Part shown: in pieces, positions 7,751 to 18,507 of the stretch | Layout: each line of letters opens with the position of its first letter | Numbering within the stretch: position 1 is the first letter of the stretch | Assembly: GCA_900314985.1 (NCBI GenBank) | Contig: OMXL01000006.1 | Coordinates: 28,430-92,429 of the forward strand | Origin: an uncultured Prevotellaceae bacterium | GTDB lineage: Bacteria > Bacteroidota > Bacteroidia > Bacteroidales > Bacteroidaceae | Length of the DNA stretch: 64,000 nucleotides | Direction of reading: 5' to 3' | Position numbers and translations under genes: made by a program | The notes under the pieces: model-generated | What the model saw: only the letters and a program-made list of their open reading frames with translations | Database searches by the model: none | Told to the model about the DNA's origin: nothing

Positions 7751-8844
7751 GAATATTACACTACTATGCCAGCAATGCCCCTGAGGCCATCACGCAGTAT
7801 GTGAGGATACTGTGTGAGCAGATGGGTACGGAGGTCGAAATGGAACCAGTAACAACGGTTCATGAGGCACTCCAGATGTTGCGCGACAGGCACTATGACC
7901 TATTGCACATTCACGGATGCTGGCAGCATGCCGCCTATCGCATAGCCCGTCAGGCCCAGCGCCGAGGCACACGACTGGTGGTGACTCCCCACGGACAGTT
8001 GGAACCGTGGACCATGAAACAACGCTACTGGAAAGAGAAGCTACCCAAGCGACTGCTCTTCCAGCGTACCCTTATCCAGCAGGCCTATGCGGTCATCGTA
8101 CAGGGCAAGATGGAGGAAGAGTGCATGACAAAATTGGGTTGGAACCGTCGCACGGTCATCATTCGCAACTGTTTGATTACCAATAGCATCAACGCCAGCG
8201 AGATGGCACAGCAGATGTGGAAGGTTTATCGCAAGGTGATGGACAGCAACACGTTGGAGTTGATGACTGAAGACACGAAGTTGACCCTGCGCCAACTGCT
8301 AAAAGTGGGCATTACGGGCGACCAGCGATGGTTGGGCGAATCGTACGTCACCATCACCGACCACAACCAGTGGCGCATGCTCTACTGTCATGTACATCAG
8401 GAGCAGGTGGCTGAGATTGTTCGTCGCGGCATCAACATCCTGCATGTCGATACGCCCGACTTCGACATCCACCAGATGCCCTGCTTCATGCCCGACGTCT
8501 ACGAGCCACCAAAGACCATCGAAGAAGCCATCGGCATGCAATTTGCTACGGAGAACGACCGACTGATGGCTACCTTCCGACATCTACGCCGACTGGCCAT
8601 GCATAGTCGTCTGACGCTGTCGCACCTGACAGAACTGGATAAGGAGTTGCGTAATCACGACTGTGCCGAAGACCAACTGTGCGACGCACTCAAAGAGCGT
8701 CACCTCTACCAGTTTGCCCGTCGCATTATGCAGCTGACCAGCGACCTGACGGGACTCGACGAAGGACTGATGCCGATGCCGCCACTCGACGACCGTCAGA
8801 CACGACATCTGAGGAAACACATTGATAACCATCTGAAGATATGA
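7747..8844 (+). CDS. GT4-like glycosyltransferase lacking a recognisable donor domain
   Basis: 365 residues from the ATG at 7747, which overlaps the upstream stop. A longer frame is open further upstream but lies inside the GT2 gene. The first 160 residues resemble the N-terminal domain of family 4 GT-B enzymes: MRILHYYA, a YDLLHIHGCW motif and VVTPHGQLEPW. The C-terminal part is a Leu- and Arg-rich helical region and shows no EX7E donor motif. It may be a divergent or non-catalytic partner of the GT2 protein. The coupled overlaps on both sides suggest a joint task, perhaps in surface glycan synthesis; this is inference. Confidence 0.65.
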   Translation: MRILHYYASNAPEAITQYVRILCEQMGTEVEMEPVTTVHEALQMLRDRHYDLLHIHGCWQHAAYRIARQAQRRGTRLVVTPHGQLEPWTMKQRYWKEKLPKRLLFQRTLIQQAYAVIVQGKMEEECMTKLGWNRRTVIIRNCLITNSINASEMAQQMWKVYRKVMDSNTLELMTEDTKLTLRQLLKVGITGDQRWLGESYVTITDHNQWRMLYCHVHQEQVAEIVRRGINILHVDTPDFDIHQMPCFMPDVYEPPKTIEEAIGMQFATENDRLMATFRHLRRLAMHSRLTLSHLTELDKELRNHDCAEDQLCDALKERHLYQFARRIMQLTSDLTGLDEGLMPMPPLDDRQTRHLRKHIDNHLKI

Positions 8845-10844
8845 TGAACCCAAAAGATAAGACTATGAAAAAAACATTCTCAGAACACGACATGCACTAC
8901 TTGCGCCTATTGTCTACATCCTTTCCTACCGTAGCAGCAGCCGCCACTGAGATTATCAATCTGGAGGCCATCCTCAACCTGCCCAAAGGTACAGAACACT
9001 TTCTGGCCGACCTGCATGGAGAGAGTGCTGCCTTCAAACACGTCATCAAGAATGCATCGGGAAACATTCGCCGCAAAGTCAGCGAGTTGTTTGCCGGTGA
9101 TATCCGAGATAAGGAGCGTCGCGAGTTGTGCACGCTCATCTACTATCCTGAAGAGAAGCTGGAACTGATTAAGGCCGCAGAGTCGGACGACCTGGACGAC
9201 TGGTATCACATCACCATCCACCGTCTGGTAGCCGTCTGCCGCGACGTATCGTCGAAATATACACGTTCCAAGGTGCGCAAGTCGCTGCCTCAGGATTTTG
9301 CCTACATCATCGAAGAGTTGCTGCACGAGCGTTCTGACGATACCGACAAGGCCGCCTATGTGAGTGTCATCGTCGACACCATCATCTCTACGGGTCGTGC
9401 TGACGACTTCATCATTGCCCTCTGCAACGTCATCCAGCGACTGTCTATCGACCAGTTACACATCTTGGGCGATATCTATGACCGAGGCCCTGGGGCCCAT
9501 ATCATTCTGGACACGATGAAGCAATACCACTCGTGGGACATCCAGTGGGGCAACCACGACATGTTGTGGATGGGTGCAGGAGCAGGAAACAATGCCTGCA
9601 TCTGCAACGTGCTGCGTCTCTCGTTGCGCTATGCCAATCTGGCCACCGTCGAAGAGGCCTACGGCATCAACCTCGTACCGCTGGCTACCTTTGCCATGGA
9701 GGTATATGGCGACGACCCCTGCGAGGAGTTCATCCCCAAACTGATGGCGGGCAACACAATGGAAGAGAAATACATCAAGCTGACGGCTCAGATGCACAAG
9801 GCTATCTCGATTATCCAGTTCAAGAAGGAGGCGCAGATCTTCAAGCGTCGTCCGGAATGGGGCATGCTGGACCGCTGTCTGCTCGATCACATCGACTACG
9901 AGCGTGGTGTGCTGGTGCTGGACGGCAAGGAGTATGAGATGCGCTCCAATCACTTCCCCACCATCGACCCGAAGAATCCCTGCGAGCTGACGCCTGAGGA
10001 GAACCAGCTGATGGAGCGTCTGCACCACTCGTTCAAAGCCAGCGAGAAGCTGCAGAAGCATATCAAGATGATACTCTCGCACGGCTGCATGTACACCATC
10101 TGCAACCAGAACCTGTTGTTCCACGCCTCTGTGCCCTTGAACGCCGACGGTTCGCTGAAGGAGGTGGAGCTGTACAACGGCCAGCGCTATAGCGGCAAGG
10201 AGTTGATGCACAACATCGGCATGCTGGTGCGCGCTGCTTTTGAGAGCGACACGGAGAAGGAGTTGCGGCTCTTTGCTCGCGACTACTTCCTCTACCTCTG
10301 GTGCGGCAAGGACTCTCCCCTCTTCGACAAGTCTAAGATGGCTACTTTCGAACGCTATTTCCTAACCGACAAGGCAACCTTCAAAGAGGAGAAAGGCTAC
10401 TATTTTCAGTTGCGTGATTCAGAAGAGGTAGTGGACCGTATTCTCGATGCTTTTGGCGTGAAGGGCGACAACCGACATATCATTAACGGTCACGTTCCCG
10501 TACATGCCTCGAAGGGCGAGAATCCCATCAAGGCCAATGGCAAACTGATGGTGATAGACGGTGGATTCTCACAGGCTTACCACTCAACGACTGGCATTGC
10601 CGGCTACACACTGGTTTATCACAGTAGAGGTTTTCAATTGGTTCAGCATGAACCATTTACCAGCGCATCAGAAGCTATCGAGAAAGGAACAGACATCAAG
10701 TCGACCACCCAACTCGTAGAACTCTCTGCCCATCGCATGTTAGTAGCTGATACCGACCGTGGTGCCGAGTTGCGCGAACAGATTGACGACCTTCGTCAGT
10801 TGCTCTACGCCTATCGTCACGGCATCATTACCGAAGCAAAATGA
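8841..10844 (+). CDS. fbp: Fructose-1,6-bisphosphatase, class III
   Basis: 667 residues, the length typical of class III FBPases, which belong to the metallophosphoesterase fold. Visible motifs are LADLHGES near residue 50, then GDIYDRGPG and WGNHDMLWMGAG, the GDxxDRG and GNHD metal ligands of this fold. NGHVPVHASKGENP and VIDGGFSQAYHS follow near the C-terminus. It converts fructose-1,6-bisphosphate to fructose-6-phosphate in gluconeogenesis. The start overlaps the previous stop (ATGATGA); a second plausible start is the ATG at 8865. It shares an operon with a sugar kinase and glycosyltransferases, consistent with supplying hexose phosphates for glycan building. Confidence 0.95.
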   Translation: MMNPKDKTMKKTFSEHDMHYLRLLSTSFPTVAAAATEIINLEAILNLPKGTEHFLADLHGESAAFKHVIKNASGNIRRKVSELFAGDIRDKERRELCTLIYYPEEKLELIKAAESDDLDDWYHITIHRLVAVCRDVSSKYTRSKVRKSLPQDFAYIIEELLHERSDDTDKAAYVSVIVDTIISTGRADDFIIALCNVIQRLSIDQLHILGDIYDRGPGAHIILDTMKQYHSWDIQWGNHDMLWMGAGAGNNACICNVLRLSLRYANLATVEEAYGINLVPLATFAMEVYGDDPCEEFIPKLMAGNTMEEKYIKLTAQMHKAISIIQFKKEAQIFKRRPEWGMLDRCLLDHIDYERGVLVLDGKEYEMRSNHFPTIDPKNPCELTPEENQLMERLHHSFKASEKLQKHIKMILSHGCMYTICNQNLLFHASVPLNADGSLKEVELYNGQRYSGKELMHNIGMLVRAAFESDTEKELRLFARDYFLYLWCGKDSPLFDKSKMATFERYFLTDKATFKEEKGYYFQLRDSEEVVDRILDAFGVKGDNRHIINGHVPVHASKGENPIKANGKLMVIDGGFSQAYHSTTGIAGYTLVYHSRGFQLVQHEPFTSASEAIEKGTDIKSTTQLVELSAHRMLVADTDRGAELREQIDDLRQLLYAYRHGIITEAK

Positions 10845-11200
10845 AGCACGCCGTCATCATTGCGTTAGGATCTAACTGTCGACAGAGTGCCCATATCCGA
10901 TGGGCATCAGAACGCTTATCTTTTGTGCTGGATGACTGTCGTCTGAGTCGCGTACTGTGGACGGCAGACATCAAAGGCAGTGGCAAGTGGTACATGAACC
11001 GATTGGCAGCAGGCTATACAGAGCTACCGGTCGACAATCTGCAACAGCTATTGAAACAGACGGAGGCAGAGACGGGGCGTATCAAGGAAATAGTAACGAT
11101 AGACTTAGACCTATTGCAGTATGACGGACAGCGCTATCATGAGAAAGACTGGGAGCGCAACTATGTATCTGCCATCATTAACGACATCATATTGAAATAG
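10841..11200 (+). CDS. Short FolK-like (HPPK family) protein
   Basis: 119 residues overlapping the end of fbp. IIALGSN at the N-terminus, WYMNRL in the middle and ETGR...IDLDLLQYDG near residues 78-95 match the order of motifs in 6-hydroxymethyl-7,8-dihydropterin pyrophosphokinase, the folate-pathway enzyme. Normal FolK proteins have about 150-165 residues. Here the segment corresponding to R-W-x-x-R-x-L-D-L-D is shortened to IVTIDLDLL, and the usual C-terminal HP...R-x-F part is replaced by a short tail. It may be a divergent or non-catalytic homologue. A true folK may lie elsewhere in the genome. Confidence 0.7.
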   Translation: MKHAVIIALGSNCRQSAHIRWASERLSFVLDDCRLSRVLWTADIKGSGKWYMNRLAAGYTELPVDNLQQLLKQTEAETGRIKEIVTIDLDLLQYDGQRYHEKDWERNYVSAIINDIILK

Positions 11201-11235
11201 TTACATAAAAATGTGGCTGTTTGCGTTTTTTTTCG

Positions 11236-11243
11236 TACCTTTG
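11236..11243 (+). promoter_or_regulatory. -7 element before the second ABC-F gene
   Basis: TACCTTTG lies 34 bases before the start codon at 11278, preceded by a T-rich stretch. TTTG at 11220-11223 is too close to serve as a standard -33 element. Confidence 0.6.
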
Positions 11244-11268
11244 CACCCCGTAATAATAAATAAGGTAA

Positions 11269-12891
<1,623 letters not shown>

Positions 12892-12894
12892 CAA

Positions 12895-12922
12895 TGCATA
12901 ATGCTTAATGCTTAATGCTTAA
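12895..12922. repeat. Tandem heptamer array TGCTTAA
   Basis: TGCATAA is followed by three TGCTTAA units immediately after the ABC-F stop codon. The array ends four bases before the sigma-54-like promoter of grpE. Confidence 0.85.
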
Positions 12923-12925
12923 TTG

Positions 12926-12941
12926 TGGCACGGAATTTGCT
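12926..12941 (+). promoter_or_regulatory. Sigma-54 (-24/-12) promoter before grpE
   Basis: TGGCACGGAATTTGCT matches the RpoN consensus TGGCACG-N4-TTGCW exactly, including the invariant GG-N10-GC spacing (GG 12927-12928, GC 12939-12940). Transcription would start near 12952, about 20 bases before the grpE start codon. No standard TAnnTTTG element is seen in this gap. An rpoN gene is not in the window, so use of the site is inferred. Confidence 0.65.
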
Positions 12942-12973
12942 TTCGGTTTGTTAGAACTTAAAATTTTAACACT

Positions 12974-13537
12974 ATGACAGAAGAAGAAAAGGTAAACCAG
13001 GAAGAAACAATAGTCAACGATTCAGTCGCTGACGAAGAAACAGTCAAGGAAGCTACCAAAGAGGCAGAGGAACCTGCAGAAGAGAAAGACCCGCTGGAGG
13101 CTGCCAAGGCAGAGATAGAAGAGTTGAAAACCCAGATGTTGTACAAAACTGCTGAGTTTGATAACTACCGCAAGCGCACACTGAAGGAGAAGACCGAGCT
13201 CATCCTTAATGGTGGCGAGAAGGCCGTAACGGCTGTGCTTCCTGTCATCGACGATATGGAACGCGCCATCGAGAATGGCGCTAAGACCGATGACCCTGCC
13301 GTCCTGCGTGAGGGCATGGAGCTCATCTACAACAAGTTCATCAAGGCACTCGAAGGCCTGGGCGTGAAGAAGATGGATACGACCGATGCCGACTTCGACA
13401 CCGACCTGCACGAGGCTGTAGCAATGGTTCCCGGTATGGGCGACGACAAGAAAGGTAAGGTCATCGACTGCCTGCAGACTGGTTATATGTTGAACGATAA
13501 AGTAATCCGCCACGCCAAAGTGGCAGTAGGACAATAA
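12974..13537 (+). CDS. grpE: GrpE, nucleotide exchange factor for DnaK
   Basis: 187 residues. The first 60 are strongly acidic and disordered-looking. They are followed by the long helix and the GrpE core with [26 protein letters not shown] and, at the C-terminus, HEAVAMVPG and [17 protein letters not shown], the standard signature region. GrpE promotes ADP release from DnaK in the cytosol. The stop codon overlaps the dnaJ start by one base, so the two are translationally coupled. dnaK is not adjacent, as is usual in Bacteroidales. The upstream sigma-54-like site suggests activator-dependent control. Confidence 0.97.
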   Translation: MTEEEKVNQEETIVNDSVADEETVKEATKEAEEPAEEKDPLEAAKAEIEELKTQMLYKTAEFDNYRKRTLKEKTELILNGGEKAVTAVLPVIDDMERAIENGAKTDDPAVLREGMELIYNKFIKALEGLGVKKMDTTDADFDTDLHEAVAMVPGMGDDKKGKVIDCLQTGYMLNDKVIRHAKVAVGQ

Positions 13538-14697
13538 TGGCACAAAAACGAGACTATTATGAGGTGCTTGGTGTTGACAAGAACGCCACAGAAGACCAGA
13601 TAAAGAAGGCGTATCGCACCATCGCCATCAAATATCACCCTGACCGTAACCCCGGCAACAAAGAGGCCGAAGAGAAATTCAAGGAGGCCGCAGAGGCCTA
13701 CGACGTGCTGCACGACCCGCAGAAGCGTCAGCAGTACGACCAGTTCGGATTCAACGGACCGGGTATGGGCGGTGGCTTCGGAGGTTTCGGTGGCGCTTCC
13801 ATGAACATGGACGACATCTTCTCCATGTTCGGCGACATCTTCGGTGGCCGTGCAGGAGGTTTTGGAGGCTTTGGCGGTGGTAGCCGTGGTCCCCAGAAGC
13901 ACCGTGGCTCTGACCTTCGCCTGAAGGTGAGACTCTCACTGGAGGAGATTGCCCACGGTGTTACCAAGAAGTTTAAGGTTCGCAAGGATATCACCTGCTC
14001 CCACTGTCACGGCTCAGGTGCCGAGGCTGGCAGTACCAACGACCAGTGTCCTACGTGTCACGGTTCAGGTGTCATCACCCACACCACGCAGAGCATCTTC
14101 GGTATGATGCAGACACAGGGCGTTTGTCCTACCTGTGGCGGTGAGGGTACCGTCATCAAGAACAAGTGTCACGAGTGTGGCGGTTCTGGCGTCGTCAAGG
14201 GCGAAGAGGTAGTCGAGATTACCATTCCTGCTGGTGTTGCCGAGGGTATGATTGTCAACGTTCCCGGTAAGGGTAATGCCGGACGCCACAAGGGTATCAA
14301 CGGCGACATCCAGGTATTCATCGAGGAAGAGCCCAACGACACCTTCATCCGCGACGACAACGACTTGATATACAACCTGCTGCTCGACTTCCCCACAGCG
14401 GCATTGGGTGGCGAGGTAGAGATACCGACCATCGAAGGCAACAAGCTGAAGGTGAAGATGGAGCCCGGCACCCAGCCAGGCAAGACGATGCGCCTGCGTG
14501 GCAAGGGACTACCTGCCGTACAAGGTTACGGACGTGGCAATGGCGACCTCGTCGTCAACGTCAGCGTATATGTTCCCAAAACCTTGACGAAGGAAGAGAA
14601 GACGGCCATTGAACAGTTCCGTGACAGCGACAACTTCAAGGGCGACGCAGACACCAAGCGCTCTATCTTCCAGAAGTTCAAGAATTATTTCAGTTAA
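13537..14697 (+). CDS. dnaJ: DnaJ co-chaperone
   Basis: 386 residues with the full type I layout: J domain with HPD at 34-36, a Gly/Phe-rich region at about 70-118, four CxxCxGxG zinc motifs ([32 protein letters not shown]) at about 154-220, and the C-terminal substrate-binding domain. It delivers unfolded clients to DnaK and stimulates its ATPase. It is coupled to grpE by a one-base overlap (TAATG). Confidence 0.98.
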   Translation: MAQKRDYYEVLGVDKNATEDQIKKAYRTIAIKYHPDRNPGNKEAEEKFKEAAEAYDVLHDPQKRQQYDQFGFNGPGMGGGFGGFGGASMNMDDIFSMFGDIFGGRAGGFGGFGGGSRGPQKHRGSDLRLKVRLSLEEIAHGVTKKFKVRKDITCSHCHGSGAEAGSTNDQCPTCHGSGVITHTTQSIFGMMQTQGVCPTCGGEGTVIKNKCHECGGSGVVKGEEVVEITIPAGVAEGMIVNVPGKGNAGRHKGINGDIQVFIEEEPNDTFIRDDNDLIYNLLLDFPTAALGGEVEIPTIEGNKLKVKMEPGTQPGKTMRLRGKGLPAVQGYGRGNGDLVVNVSVYVPKTLTKEEKTAIEQFRDSDNFKGDADTKRSIFQKFKNYFS

Positions 14698-14742
14698 ACT
14701 TAATAGTAGGTTGCGACTCAGTTGCAACAAACAATTACCGCC

Positions 14743-16059
14743 ATGACGTATCAAGAGACTTGCCAATACCTCTTCAACCAGATGCCCATGTTCGAACGAC
14801 AGGGCGATGCAGGTTACAAGGAGGGACTGACCAATACCCTGTTGCTCGACGAGCATTTGGGACACCCACATCAGTCGTATGCCACTATTCATATTGCCGG
14901 CACCAATGGCAAAGGCTCTTGTTCGCATACCATTGCAGCCATCCTGCAGGAGTGCGGCTATAAGGTTGGACTCTACACATCACCGCATCTGGTGGACTTC
15001 CGTGAGCGCATCCGCGTCAATGGACAGCCCATCAGCGAGCTCTATGTCACACAGTTCGTAGAGCGTGAGCGTGCCTTCTTCGAACCGCTGCACCCCTCCT
15101 TCTTTGAGGTGACGACGGCAATGGCCTTCCAGTATTTCAAAGACCAGCACGTTGACATTGCCGTCATCGAAGTGGGTCTCGGTGGTCGCCTCGACTGTAC
15201 GAACATTATCACCCCCATCGTCTCTATCATCACCAATATCAGCTTTGATCACACCCAGTATCTGGGCGACACGCTGGCCAAGATTGCCGCTGAGAAGGCT
15301 GGTATTATTAAAAGAGGTGTATCGGTAGTGATTGGTGAGGCCAACGAGGAGACGCGTCCCGTCTTCGAGGCCAAAGCGAAGGAAATGAATGCGCCTATCG
15401 TCTTTGCTGAAGACTATCAGGAGGTCATCTCTGCCGACAGTCTTCCAGGAGGCGGCATGCTATACCATACCCGCAATAATGGTATCTTGCACGGAGATCT
15501 CAGCGGTGCCTATCAGGTCAAAAACATGAATACGGTCATGTGTGTCGCCTTCCACTTGGGCATGATAGGCTACCTCAGCATCTGCGAGAAGCCAGAGAAC
15601 CAAGAGAAATGTCGCTTTGAATTTCAGCGTGCCATCGAACACGTTACCACTACAACAGGACTGATGGGTCGTTGGCAGATTATGCAACAGAACCCCAGAG
15701 TGGTGTGTGACACTGGACACAATGTCGGCGGCTGGCAATATCTCTCTAAGCAACTGCAGCAGCAACAATGTCGCCAAATGCATATTATATTTGGTATGGT
15801 CAGTGACAAAGACCTTGACGGAGTGTTGCAACTGTTACCAAAGAAAGCCATATACTATTTTACCAAGGCCGACAACAAACGAGCCATTAACGAGGCCGAT
15901 TTACAGCTACAAGCAGCTAAACATGGACTGCTGGGAGAACGCTACCCTACTGTGCGTGAAGCATATACGCAATGTATGAAGAATGCACTACGCGATGATT
16001 TTGTCTTCGTTGGTGGTAGTTCTTATGTAGTGGGCGATTTTCTTAAAATATTCAAATAG
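14743..16059 (+). CDS. folC: Folylpolyglutamate / dihydrofolate synthase
   Basis: 438 residues starting at ATG 14743; an in-frame TTG 21 bases earlier is less likely. The Mur-ligase-like ATP loop is IAGTNGKGSCSH, followed by YTSPHLVDFRERIRVNG, EVTTAMAFQYF and GLGGRLDCTN, then DHTQYLGDTL. All are characteristic of FolC. It adds glutamate to folates (and often to dihydropteroate) in the cytosol. It lies 45 bases after dnaJ without an obvious promoter of its own, so it may be read through from grpE-dnaJ. Confidence 0.96.
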   Translation: MTYQETCQYLFNQMPMFERQGDAGYKEGLTNTLLLDEHLGHPHQSYATIHIAGTNGKGSCSHTIAAILQECGYKVGLYTSPHLVDFRERIRVNGQPISELYVTQFVERERAFFEPLHPSFFEVTTAMAFQYFKDQHVDIAVIEVGLGGRLDCTNIITPIVSIITNISFDHTQYLGDTLAKIAAEKAGIIKRGVSVVIGEANEETRPVFEAKAKEMNAPIVFAEDYQEVISADSLPGGGMLYHTRNNGILHGDLSGAYQVKNMNTVMCVAFHLGMIGYLSICEKPENQEKCRFEFQRAIEHVTTTTGLMGRWQIMQQNPRVVCDTGHNVGGWQYLSKQLQQQQCRQMHIIFGMVSDKDLDGVLQLLPKKAIYYFTKADNKRAINEADLQLQAAKHGLLGERYPTVREAYTQCMKNALRDDFVFVGGSSYVVGDFLKIFK

Positions 16060-16124
16060 TATTCAATTAGTCGTGTTTTAACGTTTTTTTTCGCACTTCA
16101 TTCGTCATTGTCATTTATTTTTAG

Positions 16125-16132
16125 TTACTTTG
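16125..16132 (+). promoter_or_regulatory. Possible -7 element of galM
   Basis: TTACTTTG, a near match to TAnnTTTG that is also seen before the ompA-like gene, lies 35 bases before the galM start. No good -33 element was found. Confidence 0.45.
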
Positions 16133-16166
16133 CAAGTAGATTTTCGTAACTAAAACCAGTTAGATT

Positions 16167-17258
16167 ATGACAAACATTACAGAAAATGCGAATTTGAGTG
16201 GTCTGAAGAGAGAAAACTTCCAGACCACGATCAACGGTAAGAAGACCGACCTGTACATCCTTCGTAACCGTAAGGGCTATGAGGTAGCCATCTCTAACTA
16301 TGGTGGTGCCATTATGGCCATCATGGTGCCCGACAAGGATGGTAACGTTGCTAACGTTATCCAGGGTCACGATAGTATCCAACAACTCACCAGCGGCAAC
16401 GAGCCCTACCTCTCTACTTTGATTGGTCGCTGGGGCAACCGTATCTGCAAGGGGCAGTTCACGCTGAACGGCAAGGAGTACCAACTGGCACTCAACGACG
16501 GCCCCAACCACCTGCACGGCGGTAAGAAGGGCTTCAATGCCAAGGTATGGGAAGCTCGTCAGATGGGTCCCCGCTCACTGGCTCTGCATCGTATCTCTTC
16601 ATACGGTGAGGAAGGCTATACAGGTGAGTTGGATGTTACCGTAGAGTACACCTTTACTGACCAGAACGAACTCGTCATCGAGTATCTGGCAACCACCAAC
16701 AAGAAGACTATCGTCAACCTGACGCACCACGCCTTCTTCTGCCTGCAAGGTGCCGCCAATCCTACTCCTACTATTGAGGAGCAGCTCTGCGAGATCAATG
16801 CCGACTTCTATCTGCCTACTGATGATACCGCTATTCCTACCGGTGAGATTCTGAAGGTGGCTGGTACTCCATTCGACTTCCGCACGCCAAAGAGCTTTGG
16901 CAAGGAGATCGAGGCTGACAACGAGCAGATTAAGTTCGGTCACGGCTACGACCACAACTACGTGCTCAACAAGAAGGAAGAGGGCGAGTTGTCATTTGCT
17001 GCACGCATCACCGATCCTAAGAGCGGTCGTACGCTGGAGTGCTACACCACAGAGCCAGGCTTGCAGCTCTATACAGCAAACTTCGCTACGGGTTACAAGG
17101 GCGCCAACGGTTGCACCTTCCCACGTCGTTCTGCCGTTTGTCTGGAAGCACAGCACTTCCCCGACACTCCTAACCGTCCCTACTTCCCCTCAGTAGTGCT
17201 GAATCCAGGAGAGCAGTACAAGCAGAAGACTATCTATCGTTTTGGTGTAACTAAATAA
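16167..17258 (+). CDS. galM: Aldose 1-epimerase (mutarotase)
   Basis: 363 residues with the GalM fold motifs: ISNYGGAIMAIMVPD, GRWGNRICKGQF, the NDGPNHLHGGKKGFNAKVW stretch with the catalytic-region His, NLTHHAFFCLQG with a second His, and HGYDHNYVL. It interconverts alpha and beta anomers of galactose or glucose and feeds alpha-galactose to GalK, whose gene follows after 21 bases. No signal peptide is seen, so it is cytosolic. The pair is a minimal galactose-entry unit; galT and galE are not adjacent. Confidence 0.95.
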   Translation: MTNITENANLSGLKRENFQTTINGKKTDLYILRNRKGYEVAISNYGGAIMAIMVPDKDGNVANVIQGHDSIQQLTSGNEPYLSTLIGRWGNRICKGQFTLNGKEYQLALNDGPNHLHGGKKGFNAKVWEARQMGPRSLALHRISSYGEEGYTGELDVTVEYTFTDQNELVIEYLATTNKKTIVNLTHHAFFCLQGAANPTPTIEEQLCEINADFYLPTDDTAIPTGEILKVAGTPFDFRTPKSFGKEIEADNEQIKFGHGYDHNYVLNKKEEGELSFAARITDPKSGRTLECYTTEPGLQLYTANFATGYKGANGCTFPRRSAVCLEAQHFPDTPNRPYFPSVVLNPGEQYKQKTIYRFGVTK

Positions 17259-17279
17259 GCAAAAAGCCCATTAATATAT

Positions 17280-18446
17280 ATGATGGACATCGATTTTGTG
17301 AGAAGTCGCTTTATTAAGCACTTCGACGGCAAGACCGGACACGTCTATACTTCACCAGGACGCATTAACCTCATCGGTGAGCATACCGACTACAATGGAG
17401 GTTATGTTTTCCCTGGAGCAGTGGACAAAGGTGTTATGGCCGAGATTCGTCCCAATGGTACGGAAGATACCGTGATGGCATATGCCATCGACCTGAAGGA
17501 CCGCGTTGACTTCAAACTCTCCGACCCTGATGGTCCTAAGACCTCGTGGGCACGCTATATCTATGGTATAGCCTTGGAGATGCGCAAGCGCGGAGCCGAC
17601 GTCAAGGGTTTCAACATTGCCTTTGCTGGTGATGTGCCCCTCGGTGCAGGCATGTCGTCAAGTGCCGCTATGGAGAGCTGCTTCGCCTTCGGACTCAACG
17701 ACCTCTTTGGCGACAATAAGGTCAGCCAGTGGGATATGGTACTGGCCGGACAGGCTACCGAGCACAACTACTGTGGTGTCAACTGTGGCATCATGGACCA
17801 GTTTGCCAGCGTCTTTGGCAAGTCTGGCTGTCTGATGCGCCTCGATTGTCGCAGTCGTGAGTTCGAATACTTCCCCTTCAAGCCCGACGGCTATCGCCTC
17901 GTACTCCTCGACTCTGTTGTCAAGCACCAGTTGGCTGGTTCGCCCTACAACGATCGTCGCAATTCGTGCGAGAATGTGGTCAAGCACATTGCTGCCAAGC
18001 ATCCTGAAGCTAAGTTCGAAACATTGCGCGACTGCACGTGGGAACAGCTGGAAGAGGTCAAGGCAGACATCAGCGAAGAGGACTATCGCCGTGCCAAGTT
18101 TGTGTTAGGCGAGAAAGACCGTGTATTGGCTGTCTGTGATGCACTCAACGAAGGTGACTACGAACGTGTCGGCGAGCTGATGTACCAGACCCACGAAGGT
18201 CTGTCAAAGGACTATGAGGTCAGTTGCGAAGAACTCGACTACCTCAACGAGATAGCCCGCGAGAATGGCGTCACTGGTTCACGCATTATGGGTGGCGGCT
18301 TTGGTGGTTGCACTATCAATCTGGTACGCAACAATCTCTACCGCCAATTCATTGACGACGCCATCAAGCGCTTTGATGAGAAGTATGGGCATAAGCCTAA
18401 GGTATACGACGTCATCATTGGCGACGGATCACGAAAACTATGCTAA
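17280..18446 (+). CDS. galK: Galactokinase
   Basis: 388 residues. The galactokinase signature SPGRINLIGEHTDYNGG is at about 22-38, the GHMP ATP loop is PLGAGMSSSAAMES, and GSRIMGGGFGGCTIN lies near the C-terminus. The length and all three GHMP motifs fit a functional enzyme that makes galactose-1-phosphate. Two ATGs are adjacent at the start; the first is used here. It is followed by a strong bidirectional terminator. Confidence 0.97.
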   Translation: MMDIDFVRSRFIKHFDGKTGHVYTSPGRINLIGEHTDYNGGYVFPGAVDKGVMAEIRPNGTEDTVMAYAIDLKDRVDFKLSDPDGPKTSWARYIYGIALEMRKRGADVKGFNIAFAGDVPLGAGMSSSAAMESCFAFGLNDLFGDNKVSQWDMVLAGQATEHNYCGVNCGIMDQFASVFGKSGCLMRLDCRSREFEYFPFKPDGYRLVLLDSVVKHQLAGSPYNDRRNSCENVVKHIAAKHPEAKFETLRDCTWEQLEEVKADISEEDYRRAKFVLGEKDRVLAVCDALNEGDYERVGELMYQTHEGLSKDYEVSCEELDYLNEIARENGVTGSRIMGGGFGGCTINLVRNNLYRQFIDDAIKRFDEKYGHKPKVYDVIIGDGSRKLC

Positions 18447-18455
18447 TACAATAAT

Positions 18456-18488
18456 AAAAACCGCTGAACAACTATTCAGCGGTTTTTT
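18456..18488. terminator. Bidirectional terminator between galK and the polysaccharide operon
   Basis: CCGCTGAA (18461-18468) pairs with TTCAGCGG (18475-18482) around a six-base loop. The stem is flanked by five As and six Ts, so it can end transcription of galK on the plus strand and of the convergent epimerase operon on the minus strand. Confidence 0.9.
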
Positions 18489-18507
18489 ATTGTTTATCAT
18501 TAGTCCA

